Positions 54,701-62,126 of a stretch of DNA of 64,000 bases are shown here, one piece after another (within the stretch, counting starts at the first letter, position 1; each line of letters begins with the position of its first letter). Below the pieces are notes generated by a model. The model made no database searches. It saw nothing but the letters and a program-made list of their open reading frames with translations, and was not told the DNA's origin. Source of the DNA: CAZMSD01 sp964568855 (GTDB taxonomy: Bacteria; CAIWAD01); NCBI GenBank assembly GCA_964568855.1, contig CAZMSD010000017.1:1-64000 (forward strand), in the 5' to 3' direction. The translations under genes and the position numbers were made by a program.

Positions 54701-54815
54701 AAACCCTGCGACCGGCTACGATGCGCGCATAATCCAGGGCTCCGTCTTGATCCGTGGCGTAATGACTCGTCGGTTCTTGGTAGGGATTATTTAGGATCGG
54801 GTTGGCTTCCTGCAT
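51735..54815 (-). CDS. type III restriction enzyme subunit (Res)
   Basis: A 1026-residue SF2 helicase-nuclease. Helicase motif I is FKMATGTGKTVVMAA, motif II NDEAHH, motif III LSATPYY, and the C-terminal motifs include VSVSMLTEGWD and EQIAGRALRRK. The C-terminal nuclease region reads FPDFLIRLP..LILEVTGMNKDK; the lysine of a classical PD-(D/E)XK is not directly after the EV, but this EVTG form is, as I recall, common in this Res branch. Everything expected appears present, in contrast to its Mod partner. First gene of a three-gene minus-strand operon (res, regulator, mod). Confidence 0.85.
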   Translation of the reverse strand: MQEANPILNNPYQEPTSHYATDQDGALDYARIVAGRRVFVPEIRTVPLRQSGQTSAFEINDLREEYADHIVNMMRREVGSWREARWPQTTRVTRELLRYWFDNPDRAPTQQLFFAQREALESAIWLNEVADSTNAGQHLLNLLAECWKETAGLPRIAFKMATGTGKTVVMAALILYNFFNRREYRNDTRFADNFLVIAPGITIRDRLGVLKADTLRTRSTDARDYYRERSLVSPHWEESLRELNSRIVITNYHQFLSKTLQGNKRSPFDGKRGIDGKKREAREDYAQVLKRVTGAFRPGSRLLVLNDEAHHCYLPREDGQVAEGEDTREENKRAAVWFKGVQELHKRFKVRWIHDLSATPYYLTGSGYTPYSLFGWAVSDFGLIEAIESGLVKIPYLPERDDTQQLDDPVLKNLYEHIKDDLPRKGRRRQRADAKERGKTFEDEAPRLPETLKIALQQFYRHYKEEYERLRDLFDSPPVFIVVCNNTTVSRDVFRYLAGYERMLPDGEIRTVAGQLPLFSNFDPSTGKAKRKAPTLLIDSDALEQLDQVSTEFRKVFAPEIERFKEDYARLHGAGAAENLTDTELLREVVNTVGKPGTLGEHIRCVVSVSMLTEGWDANTVTHIVGIRAFGSQLLCEQIAGRALRRKHYVLQGYDRKGRFTEDRRRIHSYRYPPEYAHIIGVPFKLFRGGKTTPAAPQELHLVRALPERQERCEIRFPNLVGYRIDQPRSPIQADFSEIDPFEIGPDIPTVTRMCTAVTADETVLSADEMRELRHQQVIYRITQQLLARQFRDGDNNVEFARFAQARDVVEEWYHTRVVCHGDCFKQLLWHFDPERYIGGIERAIQTAANPDSRILPVLRMNNTEGSTNHVRGQTSRPVLETTHSHVNYVVADTKSWEQIAAKSLEELAEEGRILSYVKNAFLGFAVPYVHEDEDRLYFPDFLIRLPADNGVERTLILEVTGMNKDKEAKRWYVEHRWLPAVNAAAERHGWGRWEFLEVAGEIKDIKNQLRSVIQRLESEERGAEC

Positions 54816-55073
54816 GACTCAGCCGGCCTCTCAAGCATTGCAGTTCGACAGTTTGTGTAAGATACGCAAATCGTGAAGCGGGAACACTTACTGGTCTTGG
54901 CCAGATTAATCGGTGGACAATGCGAGCGGTAAATTTCGAAGCCGGGGAAGTTCTGATTCAGAAGGAATGGGTGTATTACGCAGGCAGATAGCGCGCAATT
55001 GCCTCGGTAGCCTATTCGGTTAATCAGCCAACACGGAGGCTATGGCGCTCGATCGCTTGGGGCGCACAGCTCG
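54816..55073. other. intergenic region between res and pta
   Basis: A 258-bp gap holding the upstream region of the res operon; I see no gene, tRNA or clear promoter. Confidence 0.4.
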
Positions 55074-56051
55074 TTACCTCACCATAACGCAAGCGATCGA
55101 GGCCACATTCACGATATCCATCCAGTGGCAGCCGCGCGAGAGGTCCATGAAGGGAGCGGCCAGACCCTGGACGAGCGGGCCGATGGCCTCGGCTCCCCCG
55201 AGGCGCTGGGCCAGCTTGTAGCCGATGTTGCCGGAGTTCAGGTCAGGGAAGATCAGCACGTTGGCCTCGCCGGCCACCCGGCTGCCCGGGGATTTCAGCC
55301 GGGACACCTCCGGCACGATGGCGGCGTCGAGCTGCAGCTCGCCCTCCACGGCCAGCTCCGGGGCCGTTTTCCGCAGGATCCGCAGCGCCTCGCGCACGGC
55401 TTCCGCCTTGGGATGCTCGGCGCTGCCCAGGGTCGAGAAGCTGAGCAGGGCGACCCGCGGATCCAGCCCGGTCAGCGCGGCGTGGGTGGCCGCGGAAGCC
55501 GCGGCGATGGAGGCCAGCTGTCGCGGGTCCGGATCCGGCACGATGGCGCAGTCGCCGAAAGTGAAAGGCCGCCCGTCCGGCAGCAGGATCAGGAACGAGG
55601 AGGAGACGACCTCCATGCCCGGGGCCATGCCCAGTACGTGCAGCCCTGCGCGTATCACGTCTCCCGTAGTGTTGCAGGCCCCGCCCACGCTCGCGTCGCA
55701 GCGACCCGAGCGGATCATGAAGGCCGCGAAGTAGAGTTCGCTGCGGGCCAATTCCGCGGCCTCGGAAGGCGAGATGCCCCTGGCCTTGCGCAGCTGGTAG
55801 AGCTCCCGGCCGAATTCGTCGCCCCATTCCGAATCGGCGGGATCGACGATTTCGCGGTTCTTCAGCGCGAGTCCGGCCTCCGCAGCCGCTTCCTCCACCG
55901 CGGAGCGCTTGCCCAGCAGCGTCACGCGGCAGAGGTCGTTTTCCCTGAGATACCCGGCGGCGCGAACCGTGCGCGGATCGCGGCCCTCGGGCAGGACCAC
56001 GTGCCGGCGGGCCCCTGCGGCCCGCTGCCTGACTTCCTCGAGCAGGCCCAT
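55074..56051 (-). CDS. pta: phosphate acetyltransferase
   Basis: A 325-residue enzyme that interconverts acetyl-CoA and acetyl phosphate. RRHVVLPEGRDPRTVRAA at the N-terminus, SGRCDASVGGACNTTGDVIRAGLHVLG, FTFGDCAIVPDPD, and VLIFPDLNSGNIGYKLAQRLGG near the end are the family's conserved runs. This is the short, single-domain Pta (about 330 residues) without the regulatory N-terminal part of E. coli. Acetate kinase is not in the window. It is the last gene of a minus-strand run, 51 bp after coaD. Confidence 0.92.
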   Translation of the reverse strand: MGLLEEVRQRAAGARRHVVLPEGRDPRTVRAAGYLRENDLCRVTLLGKRSAVEEAAAEAGLALKNREIVDPADSEWGDEFGRELYQLRKARGISPSEAAELARSELYFAAFMIRSGRCDASVGGACNTTGDVIRAGLHVLGMAPGMEVVSSSFLILLPDGRPFTFGDCAIVPDPDPRQLASIAAASAATHAALTGLDPRVALLSFSTLGSAEHPKAEAVREALRILRKTAPELAVEGELQLDAAIVPEVSRLKSPGSRVAGEANVLIFPDLNSGNIGYKLAQRLGGAEAIGPLVQGLAAPFMDLSRGCHWMDIVNVASIACVMVR

Positions 56052-56102
56052 CAGCGAATCCGTTCGTCGCGTGTCACAGGATTCCGGGAATGCAGCGGCG
56101 TT

Positions 56103-56597
56103 TTACTTTCCTGTATCACCAGTCCCCCCGAGTTCCTCCATCGCCCGCGCCACCGGCTCCGGCACGAAGGCGCTGAAGTCGCCGCCGAATTGCCAGAGCT
56201 CGCGCACGATGCTGGAATTGAGAAAGCTCCAGGCCTGGCTGGGCATCAGGAATACCGCCTCCAGCTCGGGCGCCATCCTGCGGTTGACCAGCGCCATCTG
56301 GAACTCGAACTCGAAATCGCTTATGGCCCGCAAGCCCCGCACCAGGGCGCCCGCCCCGACGCTGCGGGCGTATTCCACCAGCAGCCCGTCGTGCACATCG
56401 ACGCGGACGCCCGACAGCTCGGAGACGCTTTCAAGCACCAGGTCGCGGCGCCGCTCGAGCGGAAACAGGGTCTCCTTGCCGGGATTGACCGCCAGCAGGA
56501 CCACCACCTCGTCGAAGATCTGCCGCGCCCGGCGCACGATGTCCAGGTGCCCGAGGGTAAAGGGATCGAAAGTCCCCGGATAGACCGCCAGGCTCAT
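56103..56597 (-). CDS. coaD: phosphopantetheine adenylyltransferase
   Basis: A 164-residue nucleotidyltransferase of CoA synthesis (fourth step). AVYPGTFDPFTLGHLDIVRRA contains the T/HxGH motif (TLGH). LVRGLRAISDFEFEFQMA and the ISSxxxR-like loop, here FLNSSIVRELWQFGGD, are as expected. Length is the family's usual 160 residues. A GTAACAC motif lies about 15 bp upstream of the start. It lies between the SpoIIE phosphatase and pta genes. Confidence 0.95.
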   Translation of the reverse strand: MSLAVYPGTFDPFTLGHLDIVRRARQIFDEVVVLLAVNPGKETLFPLERRRDLVLESVSELSGVRVDVHDGLLVEYARSVGAGALVRGLRAISDFEFEFQMALVNRRMAPELEAVFLMPSQAWSFLNSSIVRELWQFGGDFSAFVPEPVARAMEELGGTGDTGK

Positions 56598-56649
56598 CGT
56601 CCACCTCGCTTGTGTTACAGTGCGCTCGCGCCTGCGGAAGTCGCGGGGA

Positions 56650-58092
56650 TCAACCTGTCGCGCAGCGCCGGAGAACCATCATGGTCAGGTCGTCGTCGTA
56701 GTGCTGCGGGGGCCGGCGCTCCCCCATGTGATTCACCAGGTCCGCCAGCAGTGCGTCGATCATCTCCGCCGGCGGCTGCTCCCGGTGGCGCAGGAGACTC
56801 TCGCCGATTCGAGCCACCCCGTACTCCTCCCCGGCGGAATCGCACGATTCGTTCAGCCCGTCGGTGTAGAACAGCAGCGAATCGCCCTCCATGAGTGACA
56901 CCCGGCCCAGCTCGTACATGGAATCCGGGAAGCCTCCCAGCACCAGGCCGCCCGCCTCGAGCGGCTCCACCAGGCCCTCGGCCGCGTGCAGCAGCATGGG
57001 CGGATTGTGGCCGGCGTTCACGTACTCGAACTCCCCCGTGCCGCGGTGATACACTCCGTAGCAGGCGGTGACGAAGGTCTCGGCCTCGGTCACCCCCTCC
57101 AGGTAGTTGTTCAACCGGTCCAGGATCCCGGCGATGCCGCTTTCCTCGCCCACCAGCAGGCGCAGCCCGGTGCGAAAACTGGCCATGATCAGGCTGGCCG
57201 GAATCCCCTTGCCCGCCACGTCCGCCACCACCAGCCCGATCCGGTCCTCCGAGATGGGAAAATGATCGTAGTAGTCGCCGCCGATGGCCTCGGAGGAATG
57301 GTTGACGCCGGCGATCTGCACGTCCGGCAGCCTGATCGGTTCCCGCGGCAGCAGGCTGGTCTGGATGCTGCGGGCGACCCGGAGTTCCGCCTCCACTCGC
57401 CTCCGGTGCTGCCGTTCTTCGCGGAACATGGCGTGTTCCACCGCCTGGGCCACCTGGCTGGCCAGCACTTCCACCAGCGACAGGTCCTGCTGCCCGAAAT
57501 TGTCCGGCCGGTCCGATTCCAGGTTGAAAAAACCGATCAGCCGGCCCTCGTGCAGCACGGGCACCACCAGTTCGCTGCAGGTGCGGCTGCGGGCGTTGAA
57601 ATAGCGCGGATCGCGCTCCACCTCGGGCACGATCACCGGTTTCAGGTGACGGCTGACCCAGCCCATGATGCCCCGGTCCAGCTTCCGCCGCACCAGGTGC
57701 AGCTTGTCGGTGTCGTAGCCGCGCAGGGTTTCCCAGCGGATCCGCGCATTCCTGGGATTGATGAAGTAGAGTCCCGCCGCCTCGAAGGAAATCAGCTCGC
57801 CCAGCGTGTCCATGATCAGGTGCGACAGCGATTCCACGTCCAGGTCGCGGCCGAGCCTGAGGCCGATTTCGCGCAGCAGGCGGTTTTCCCGGCGCTCCTT
57901 TTCGGCCTGTTCCAGGCGGTTGAGGCCGGCGCTGATTTCCCGGAGACTTTCCACGGCGCCCTCGAGCCCGCTCAGAAAGCGGGCATCGGTGCGGCCCCCG
58001 GAAATGTTGTCGCGAAGATCCTGCAGGAGATCGAGATGCCGACGGAGATCCTGAACCAGATCCCTCTGCGGGTCCTGGCGATCGCCGGCCAT
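56650..58092 (-). CDS. GAF-domain SpoIIE/RsbU-type serine phosphatase
   Basis: A 480-residue PP2C-like phosphatase. An N-terminal coiled coil (about 40-75) leads to a GAF domain (about 75-235: LDVESLSHLIMDTLGEL, MGWVSRHLKPVIVPEV, ELVVPVLHEGRLIGFFNLES). The SpoIIE catalytic domain follows with metal-binding residues in GGDYYDHF, VVADVAGKGIPASLIMASF, EYVNAGHNPP and LLFYTDGLNES. It should dephosphorylate an STAS antagonist in response to a signal sensed by GAF. Its ATG directly follows the stop of the STAS gene (TGA-ATG), so the two are coupled. Confidence 0.9.
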   Translation of the reverse strand: MAGDRQDPQRDLVQDLRRHLDLLQDLRDNISGGRTDARFLSGLEGAVESLREISAGLNRLEQAEKERRENRLLREIGLRLGRDLDVESLSHLIMDTLGELISFEAAGLYFINPRNARIRWETLRGYDTDKLHLVRRKLDRGIMGWVSRHLKPVIVPEVERDPRYFNARSRTCSELVVPVLHEGRLIGFFNLESDRPDNFGQQDLSLVEVLASQVAQAVEHAMFREERQHRRRVEAELRVARSIQTSLLPREPIRLPDVQIAGVNHSSEAIGGDYYDHFPISEDRIGLVVADVAGKGIPASLIMASFRTGLRLLVGEESGIAGILDRLNNYLEGVTEAETFVTACYGVYHRGTGEFEYVNAGHNPPMLLHAAEGLVEPLEAGGLVLGGFPDSMYELGRVSLMEGDSLLFYTDGLNESCDSAGEEYGVARIGESLLRHREQPPAEMIDALLADLVNHMGERRPPQHYDDDLTMMVLRRCATG

Positions 58093-58428
58093 TCAGAATT
58101 CCTGAATAGCCTGCTCCACGGTATCGAAACTCTTGAACACCTGGTAGAGCTTGGTAATCATGAACAGCGAGTCGATCTTTTCCGTGATACTCGCCAGGTG
58201 AAAATCGCCACCCGCCTCACGGACCGGCTTGAGCGCCTTGATGAGAATCCCCAGTCCCGAGGAGTTCATCAGCTTGACGCCGGATAGATCCAGGACGAAC
58301 TTCTGCGTGCCCTGGTCGAGGTGCTGCTTGACGAGATTGTAGAAGGCGTCCGCGTCGGGTCCACCCAGCAGGTTGCCTTTCAAAGTCAAGACCTGGATGT
58401 CATCATGGGCTTGAGCTGTGATCTTCAT
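58093..58428 (-). CDS. STAS-domain anti-sigma factor antagonist
   Basis: A 111-residue single STAS domain. FVLDLSGVKLMNSSGLGILIKAL contains the phosphorylatable serine of the antagonist family (DLSGV..MNSSGLG). The start at 58428 follows GGAGG at about 10 bases. With the adjacent SpoIIE phosphatase it forms a partner-switching module; the kinase/anti-sigma partner (RsbW-like) is not in the window. Confidence 0.9.
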   Translation of the reverse strand: MKITAQAHDDIQVLTLKGNLLGGPDADAFYNLVKQHLDQGTQKFVLDLSGVKLMNSSGLGILIKALKPVREAGGDFHLASITEKIDSLFMITKLYQVFKSFDTVEQAIQEF

Positions 58429-58584
58429 TCCGGTATTTCCTCCAGGAAAGCTTACAGAACGTTGGAATCTATCAATAGGCTGAAGCAGTGTCAACGCGCA
58501 ATGGGATTCGTCCCGCGTACTCCCGGCGAGTCCCCTGGAAATGCTACTTTGGCCGCGCAAACTTTGGATTATAACGGAGCTGGA

Positions 58585-58788
58585 ATGAGATTCAATCAAG
58601 TGCGCAACCTGGCGCGGGAAATGGGCATCAGGGCCAGGAGAACCACCACCAAGACGGAACTGATTCGAACCATACAACGCGAAGAGGGTAACTTCGACTG
58701 CTTCGCGAGCGCATCGGCGGGCGAGTGCGACCAGATGGACTGTGTCTGGCGCGTCGACTGCTTCTTGGCCAGCAAGGGGCGAAACTGA
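58585..58788 (+). CDS. SAP-domain small protein with conserved cysteines
   Basis: A 67-residue protein with GGAG before the ATG. The first 35 residues (MRFNQVRNLAREMGIRARRT..TELIRTIQREEGN) form a SAP/Rho-N-like helix-turn-helix that binds nucleic acids. The second part, FDCFASASAGECDQMDCVWRVDCF, has four cysteines in the arrangement seen in many small bacterial SAP proteins. Function unknown. It precedes galT by 15 bp and may be cotranscribed with galT and glgA. Confidence 0.75.
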   Translation: MRFNQVRNLAREMGIRARRTTTKTELIRTIQREEGNFDCFASASAGECDQMDCVWRVDCFLASKGRN

Positions 58789-58803
58789 GATAACGGGGGG
58801 CAC

Positions 58804-59835
58804 ATGCCGGAGCTGCGTCACGATCCTATTCAGCGGCGCTGGGTGATCATCGCCCTGGAGCGGGCCTACCGACCGCTGGATTTCCAGGGCGAGCTCGAGT
58901 TTCCGCGAAACCCGGTCTGTCCTTTCTGCGAGGGGATGGAGCACTCGACCCCGCCTGAGATCCTGGCGGCGCGCAACGGCAGCGAACCCAACACGCCGGG
59001 CTGGGACCTGCGGGTGGTGCCCAACAAGTTTCCGGCCCTGATGATCGAAGGCCAGCACGAGCGGCGCGGCGTCGGGCTGTACGACGTGATGAACGGTATC
59101 GGCGCCCACGAGGTGCTGATCGAGAGCCCCAAGCACATGCTGCACATGGCCGAGATGGGCCCCGAGCAGATGGACCGGATCTTCAGGGCCTACCGCACGC
59201 GCTTGCAGGACCTGAAGAAGGACCCGCGCTTCAAGTACATCCTGATCTTCAAGAACTACGGGCTGCAGGCGGGCGCCACCATCGCGCACCCGCATACCCA
59301 GATCATCGCCACGCCGGTGACGCCGCTGACGGTTTCAGACGAACTCCAGTCGGCGCGCGAGCACTTCGTGCTCAAGGAGCGCTGCCTGTTCTGCGACGTG
59401 ATGGCCCAGGAAATGGAGGACGGCCTGCGCGTGGTCCACCTGACCGATCACTTCGTGGCCATCTGCCCCTACGCTTCAAGATTCCCCTACGAGGTGATGG
59501 TGCTGCCGCGGGTGCACCACCACGACTTCGCACTGGCCGACGACGAAATGGTAAGCGACCTGGCGCGGACCATGCATGCCGTCCTGAGAAAGCTGCGCAT
59601 CAGCCTGAATGATCCGCCCTTCAACTTCCTCTTCCACACCGCTCCCAACACGGAGCACAGCCGGCGCCGGGCCAACTACTGGGACACCATCCAGTACGAC
59701 TGGCACTGGCACGTGGAGATCCTGCCGCGCCTGACGCAGACCGCCGGCTTCGAATGGGGCACCGGTTTCTACATCAACCAGACCCCGCCGGAAGCCGCCG
59801 CCGCAGTGCTCAGGAAAGCCAAGGTGGACGAATGA
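58804..59835 (+). CDS. galT: galactose-1-phosphate uridylyltransferase
   Basis: A 343-residue HIT-superfamily enzyme of the Leloir pathway, exchanging UMP between UDP-glucose and galactose-1-phosphate. Zinc cysteines in CPFCEG and CLFCD, the substrate run VVPNKFPAL, the nucleophile motif AHPHTQIIATP (H-P-H) and the late WHWHVEILPR are all present. Some relatives prefer other sugar nucleotides. Its stop overlaps the glgA start (ATGA). Confidence 0.93.
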   Translation: MPELRHDPIQRRWVIIALERAYRPLDFQGELEFPRNPVCPFCEGMEHSTPPEILAARNGSEPNTPGWDLRVVPNKFPALMIEGQHERRGVGLYDVMNGIGAHEVLIESPKHMLHMAEMGPEQMDRIFRAYRTRLQDLKKDPRFKYILIFKNYGLQAGATIAHPHTQIIATPVTPLTVSDELQSAREHFVLKERCLFCDVMAQEMEDGLRVVHLTDHFVAICPYASRFPYEVMVLPRVHHHDFALADDEMVSDLARTMHAVLRKLRISLNDPPFNFLFHTAPNTEHSRRRANYWDTIQYDWHWHVEILPRLTQTAGFEWGTGFYINQTPPEAAAAVLRKAKVDE

Positions 59836-61340
59836 GCCCTGACCGCCGCAGGGTGCTGCGAGTCGTCTTCGTGACCGCGGAGGCGCTTCCCTGGATCAAG
59901 ACCGGCGGCCTGGGAGACGTGATGGGATCGCTGCCGCCCGCCCTGCGCGAGCTGGGCGACGAGGTGGTCAGCATTCTGCCGCTCTACCAGTCCGTCGAGC
60001 GGGAAAGCGGGGAGCTAGCGCCGCTCACCACGGTGGAGGTTCCCTTCGACGGCGATGTCTTCCCCACCCGGATTTTCGAGGCCGGCTACCCCGACAGCGC
60101 CTGCCGCGCGCTGTTCATCGAGAACGAGGAATACTTCGGGCGCCCCGGGATCTACACCGATCCCGCCACGGGCGAGCCCTACGAAGACGACGACAGGCGC
60201 TGGTTCTTCTTCCAGCTGGCGGTGCTCGAGCTGCTGCGCCAGGCGGAGATCGTGCCCGACCTGCTGGTGGTGGCGGACTGGCAGACGGCCCTGCTTCCCG
60301 CGCTGCTGCGCACGCAGCTCAAGGAGGACCAGCTGCTGAAGGAAGTGCGCACCGTGCTCAGCCTGCACAACCTCGGATACCAGGGCCTGTTTCCGCCATC
60401 CTCCATCGCGCGCATCGGCCTCCCTGAAGAGTTGATGTTCGCCTTGAGCCCATTCGAGTATTACGACAAGCTGAACTGCCTGAAGGCGGGATTGAGTTTC
60501 GCCGATCACATCGTCACGGTCTCGCCCAACTACGCCTCGCAGATCACCACGCCGGAGTACGGCCACGGGCTGGACGGCGTGCTCAGACAGCGCAGCGAGC
60601 ACCTTTCGGGAATCATCAACGGCGTGGACGCGGCACTCTGGAATCCCGCTCGTGATCCACTGATCGATGTGCAGTACTCGCTGCAGCGCCTGAACCGCAA
60701 GCGCGAGAACCGCAACGCGCTTTCCATGCAATACAGGGTCTCGATTCCGGAGGGCTGTCCCGTGATCGGCATGGTCAGCCGTCTGACGGATCAGAAGGGC
60801 CTCAACATCCTGGCCGGCTGCATCGACCGGCTGCTGGCCCGCAATCTCAGAATGTTCATCCTGGGCACCGGGGAGAAACAGTTCGAGAACTTTCTGACGG
60901 ACGTGGCCGAACGCCATCCCGACCGCCTGGGCGTGAAGATCGGCTATTCCGAGGCGCTGGCGCACCAGATCTTCGCCGGCGCGGACATGTTCCTGATGCC
61001 CAGCCGCTACGAGCCCTGCGGCCTGAGCCAGATGTACAGCATGCTCTACGGCACCGTGCCCGTGGTGCACTGGACCGGCGGCCTGCGTGACACGGTGCTA
61101 CCTTTCATGGACAAGCCGGAGGCCGCCACGGGCTTCACCTTCACGGAGTACAACGCCGAGGCGCTGCTCAACACGGTGGACATCGCGCTCAAGGCCTGGG
61201 GCAAACCGCGGAGCTGGCGCAAGATTCAGCGCAACGGCATGAAGCAGGATTTCAGCTGGAAACGCTCGGCGAAGGAGTATCACAAGCTGTTTGGCAAAGT
61301 CGTCTCACGGCCCCGCTGGGGCGAGAACATCGACAACTGA
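59832..61340 (+). CDS. glgA: glycogen synthase (ADP-glucose type, GT5)
   Basis: A 502-residue glycosyltransferase family 5 enzyme. VTAEALPWIKTGGLGDVMGSLP carries the K-x-G-G-L loop that binds the sugar nucleotide; VVADWQTALLP, SLHNLGYQG, TVSPNYASQI and the C-terminal SRYEPCGLSQMYSMLYGTVPVV are hallmarks. It elongates glycogen from ADP-glucose. Start at 59832 overlaps the galT stop, implying coupled translation. The pairing with galT is unusual next to the more common glgC/glgB neighbours, which are not in the window. Confidence 0.93.
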   Translation: MSPDRRRVLRVVFVTAEALPWIKTGGLGDVMGSLPPALRELGDEVVSILPLYQSVERESGELAPLTTVEVPFDGDVFPTRIFEAGYPDSACRALFIENEEYFGRPGIYTDPATGEPYEDDDRRWFFFQLAVLELLRQAEIVPDLLVVADWQTALLPALLRTQLKEDQLLKEVRTVLSLHNLGYQGLFPPSSIARIGLPEELMFALSPFEYYDKLNCLKAGLSFADHIVTVSPNYASQITTPEYGHGLDGVLRQRSEHLSGIINGVDAALWNPARDPLIDVQYSLQRLNRKRENRNALSMQYRVSIPEGCPVIGMVSRLTDQKGLNILAGCIDRLLARNLRMFILGTGEKQFENFLTDVAERHPDRLGVKIGYSEALAHQIFAGADMFLMPSRYEPCGLSQMYSMLYGTVPVVHWTGGLRDTVLPFMDKPEAATGFTFTEYNAEALLNTVDIALKAWGKPRSWRKIQRNGMKQDFSWKRSAKEYHKLFGKVVSRPRWGENIDN

Positions 61341-61413
61341 TCTTGGGCTACACTACCTCTGTCAAAGGACTTCAACGCTTGTGAGGATTGTGTCTGAACG
61401 GTGCTTATTTGCA

Positions 61414-61442
61414 TTGACAAGACACATCGCGCGTGTTATACT
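61414..61442 (+). promoter_or_regulatory. consensus sigma-70 promoter of the toxin-antitoxin operon
   Basis: TTGACA (61414-61419), a 17-bp spacer, and TATACT (61437-61442). The predicted start lies at about 61448-61450, that is on the ATG of the antitoxin gene (61449), so the mRNA would be leaderless. Confidence 0.7.
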
Positions 61443-61448
61443 TTTGGT

Positions 61449-61685
61449 ATGAAAACAGCCATTTCCATTCCCGATGCAGTCTACCAGGCGGCCGAGCGGC
61501 ATGCAAAACGTACCAGCAAATCGCGCAGCCAATTGTACGCCGAGGCCATGGTTGAATATCTGAGCAGACATGTACCCGACGAGGTCACGGACGCCATGAA
61601 CCAGGCCTTAGAACAGATCGGTATGCAGGAAGAACCGTTCGTGAGACGTGCGGCAATGAAAGTCCTAGAGCAATCCGAATGGTAG
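61449..61685 (+). CDS. antitoxin of a MazEF/PemIK-like pair
   Basis: A 78-residue protein with an N-terminal ribbon-helix-helix DNA-binding fold (MKTAISIPDAVYQAAERHAKRTSKSRSQLYAEAMVEYL) and a C-terminal tail that would wrap the toxin. There is no Shine-Dalgarno; the promoter -10 box ends 6 bases before the ATG, so translation is probably leaderless. The stop overlaps the toxin start by 7 bp. It should autorepress this promoter. Confidence 0.85.
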   Translation: MKTAISIPDAVYQAAERHAKRTSKSRSQLYAEAMVEYLSRHVPDEVTDAMNQALEQIGMQEEPFVRRAAMKVLEQSEW

Positions 61686-62026
61686 AACTGCAGCAAGGCG
61701 AAATCTGGTGGGCCGACCTTGCCGATCCGAGAGGGTCCGCTCCGGGCTTTCGCCGCCCTGTGATCATCATCCAGGGCGATCATCTCAACCGCAGTCGCAT
61801 TGCCTCCGTCGTCTGCATTCCCTTGACCAGCAATCTCAAATGGGCATCGGCTCCGGGCAATGTGTATCTGGATTCGACGATGACCGGGCTTCCCAAGGAC
61901 TCGGTCGCAAATGTCTCCCAAGTCATCACAATCGACAAAGCGGATCTCGATCAACGAACGGGAAAACTCACTCCCGCTCTATTCTCGCGAGTGTTACAGG
62001 GTGTTGACATCGTTCTTGGCCGTTGA
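61679..62026 (+). CDS. MazF/PemK-family mRNA interferase toxin
   Basis: A 115-residue toxin with the family core: QGEIWWADLADPRGSAPGFRRPVIIIQ (catalytic Arg in GFRRPV), SVVCIPLTSN and SVANVSQVITIDK. It cleaves single-stranded RNA at short sequences when freed from its antitoxin. A GTGTTAC motif lies at its 3' end. Confidence 0.92.
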   Translation: MVELQQGEIWWADLADPRGSAPGFRRPVIIIQGDHLNRSRIASVVCIPLTSNLKWASAPGNVYLDSTMTGLPKDSVANVSQVITIDKADLDQRTGKLTPALFSRVLQGVDIVLGR

Positions 62027-62126
62027 CCGGTCGACACATGTGCATGCTGATACAACAGTGTATCACGCCGCCGGCATGCGGCCCCAGATCCCCGGAATGA
62101 TCCTGCCGCACTCCTGACGGGCTTCC

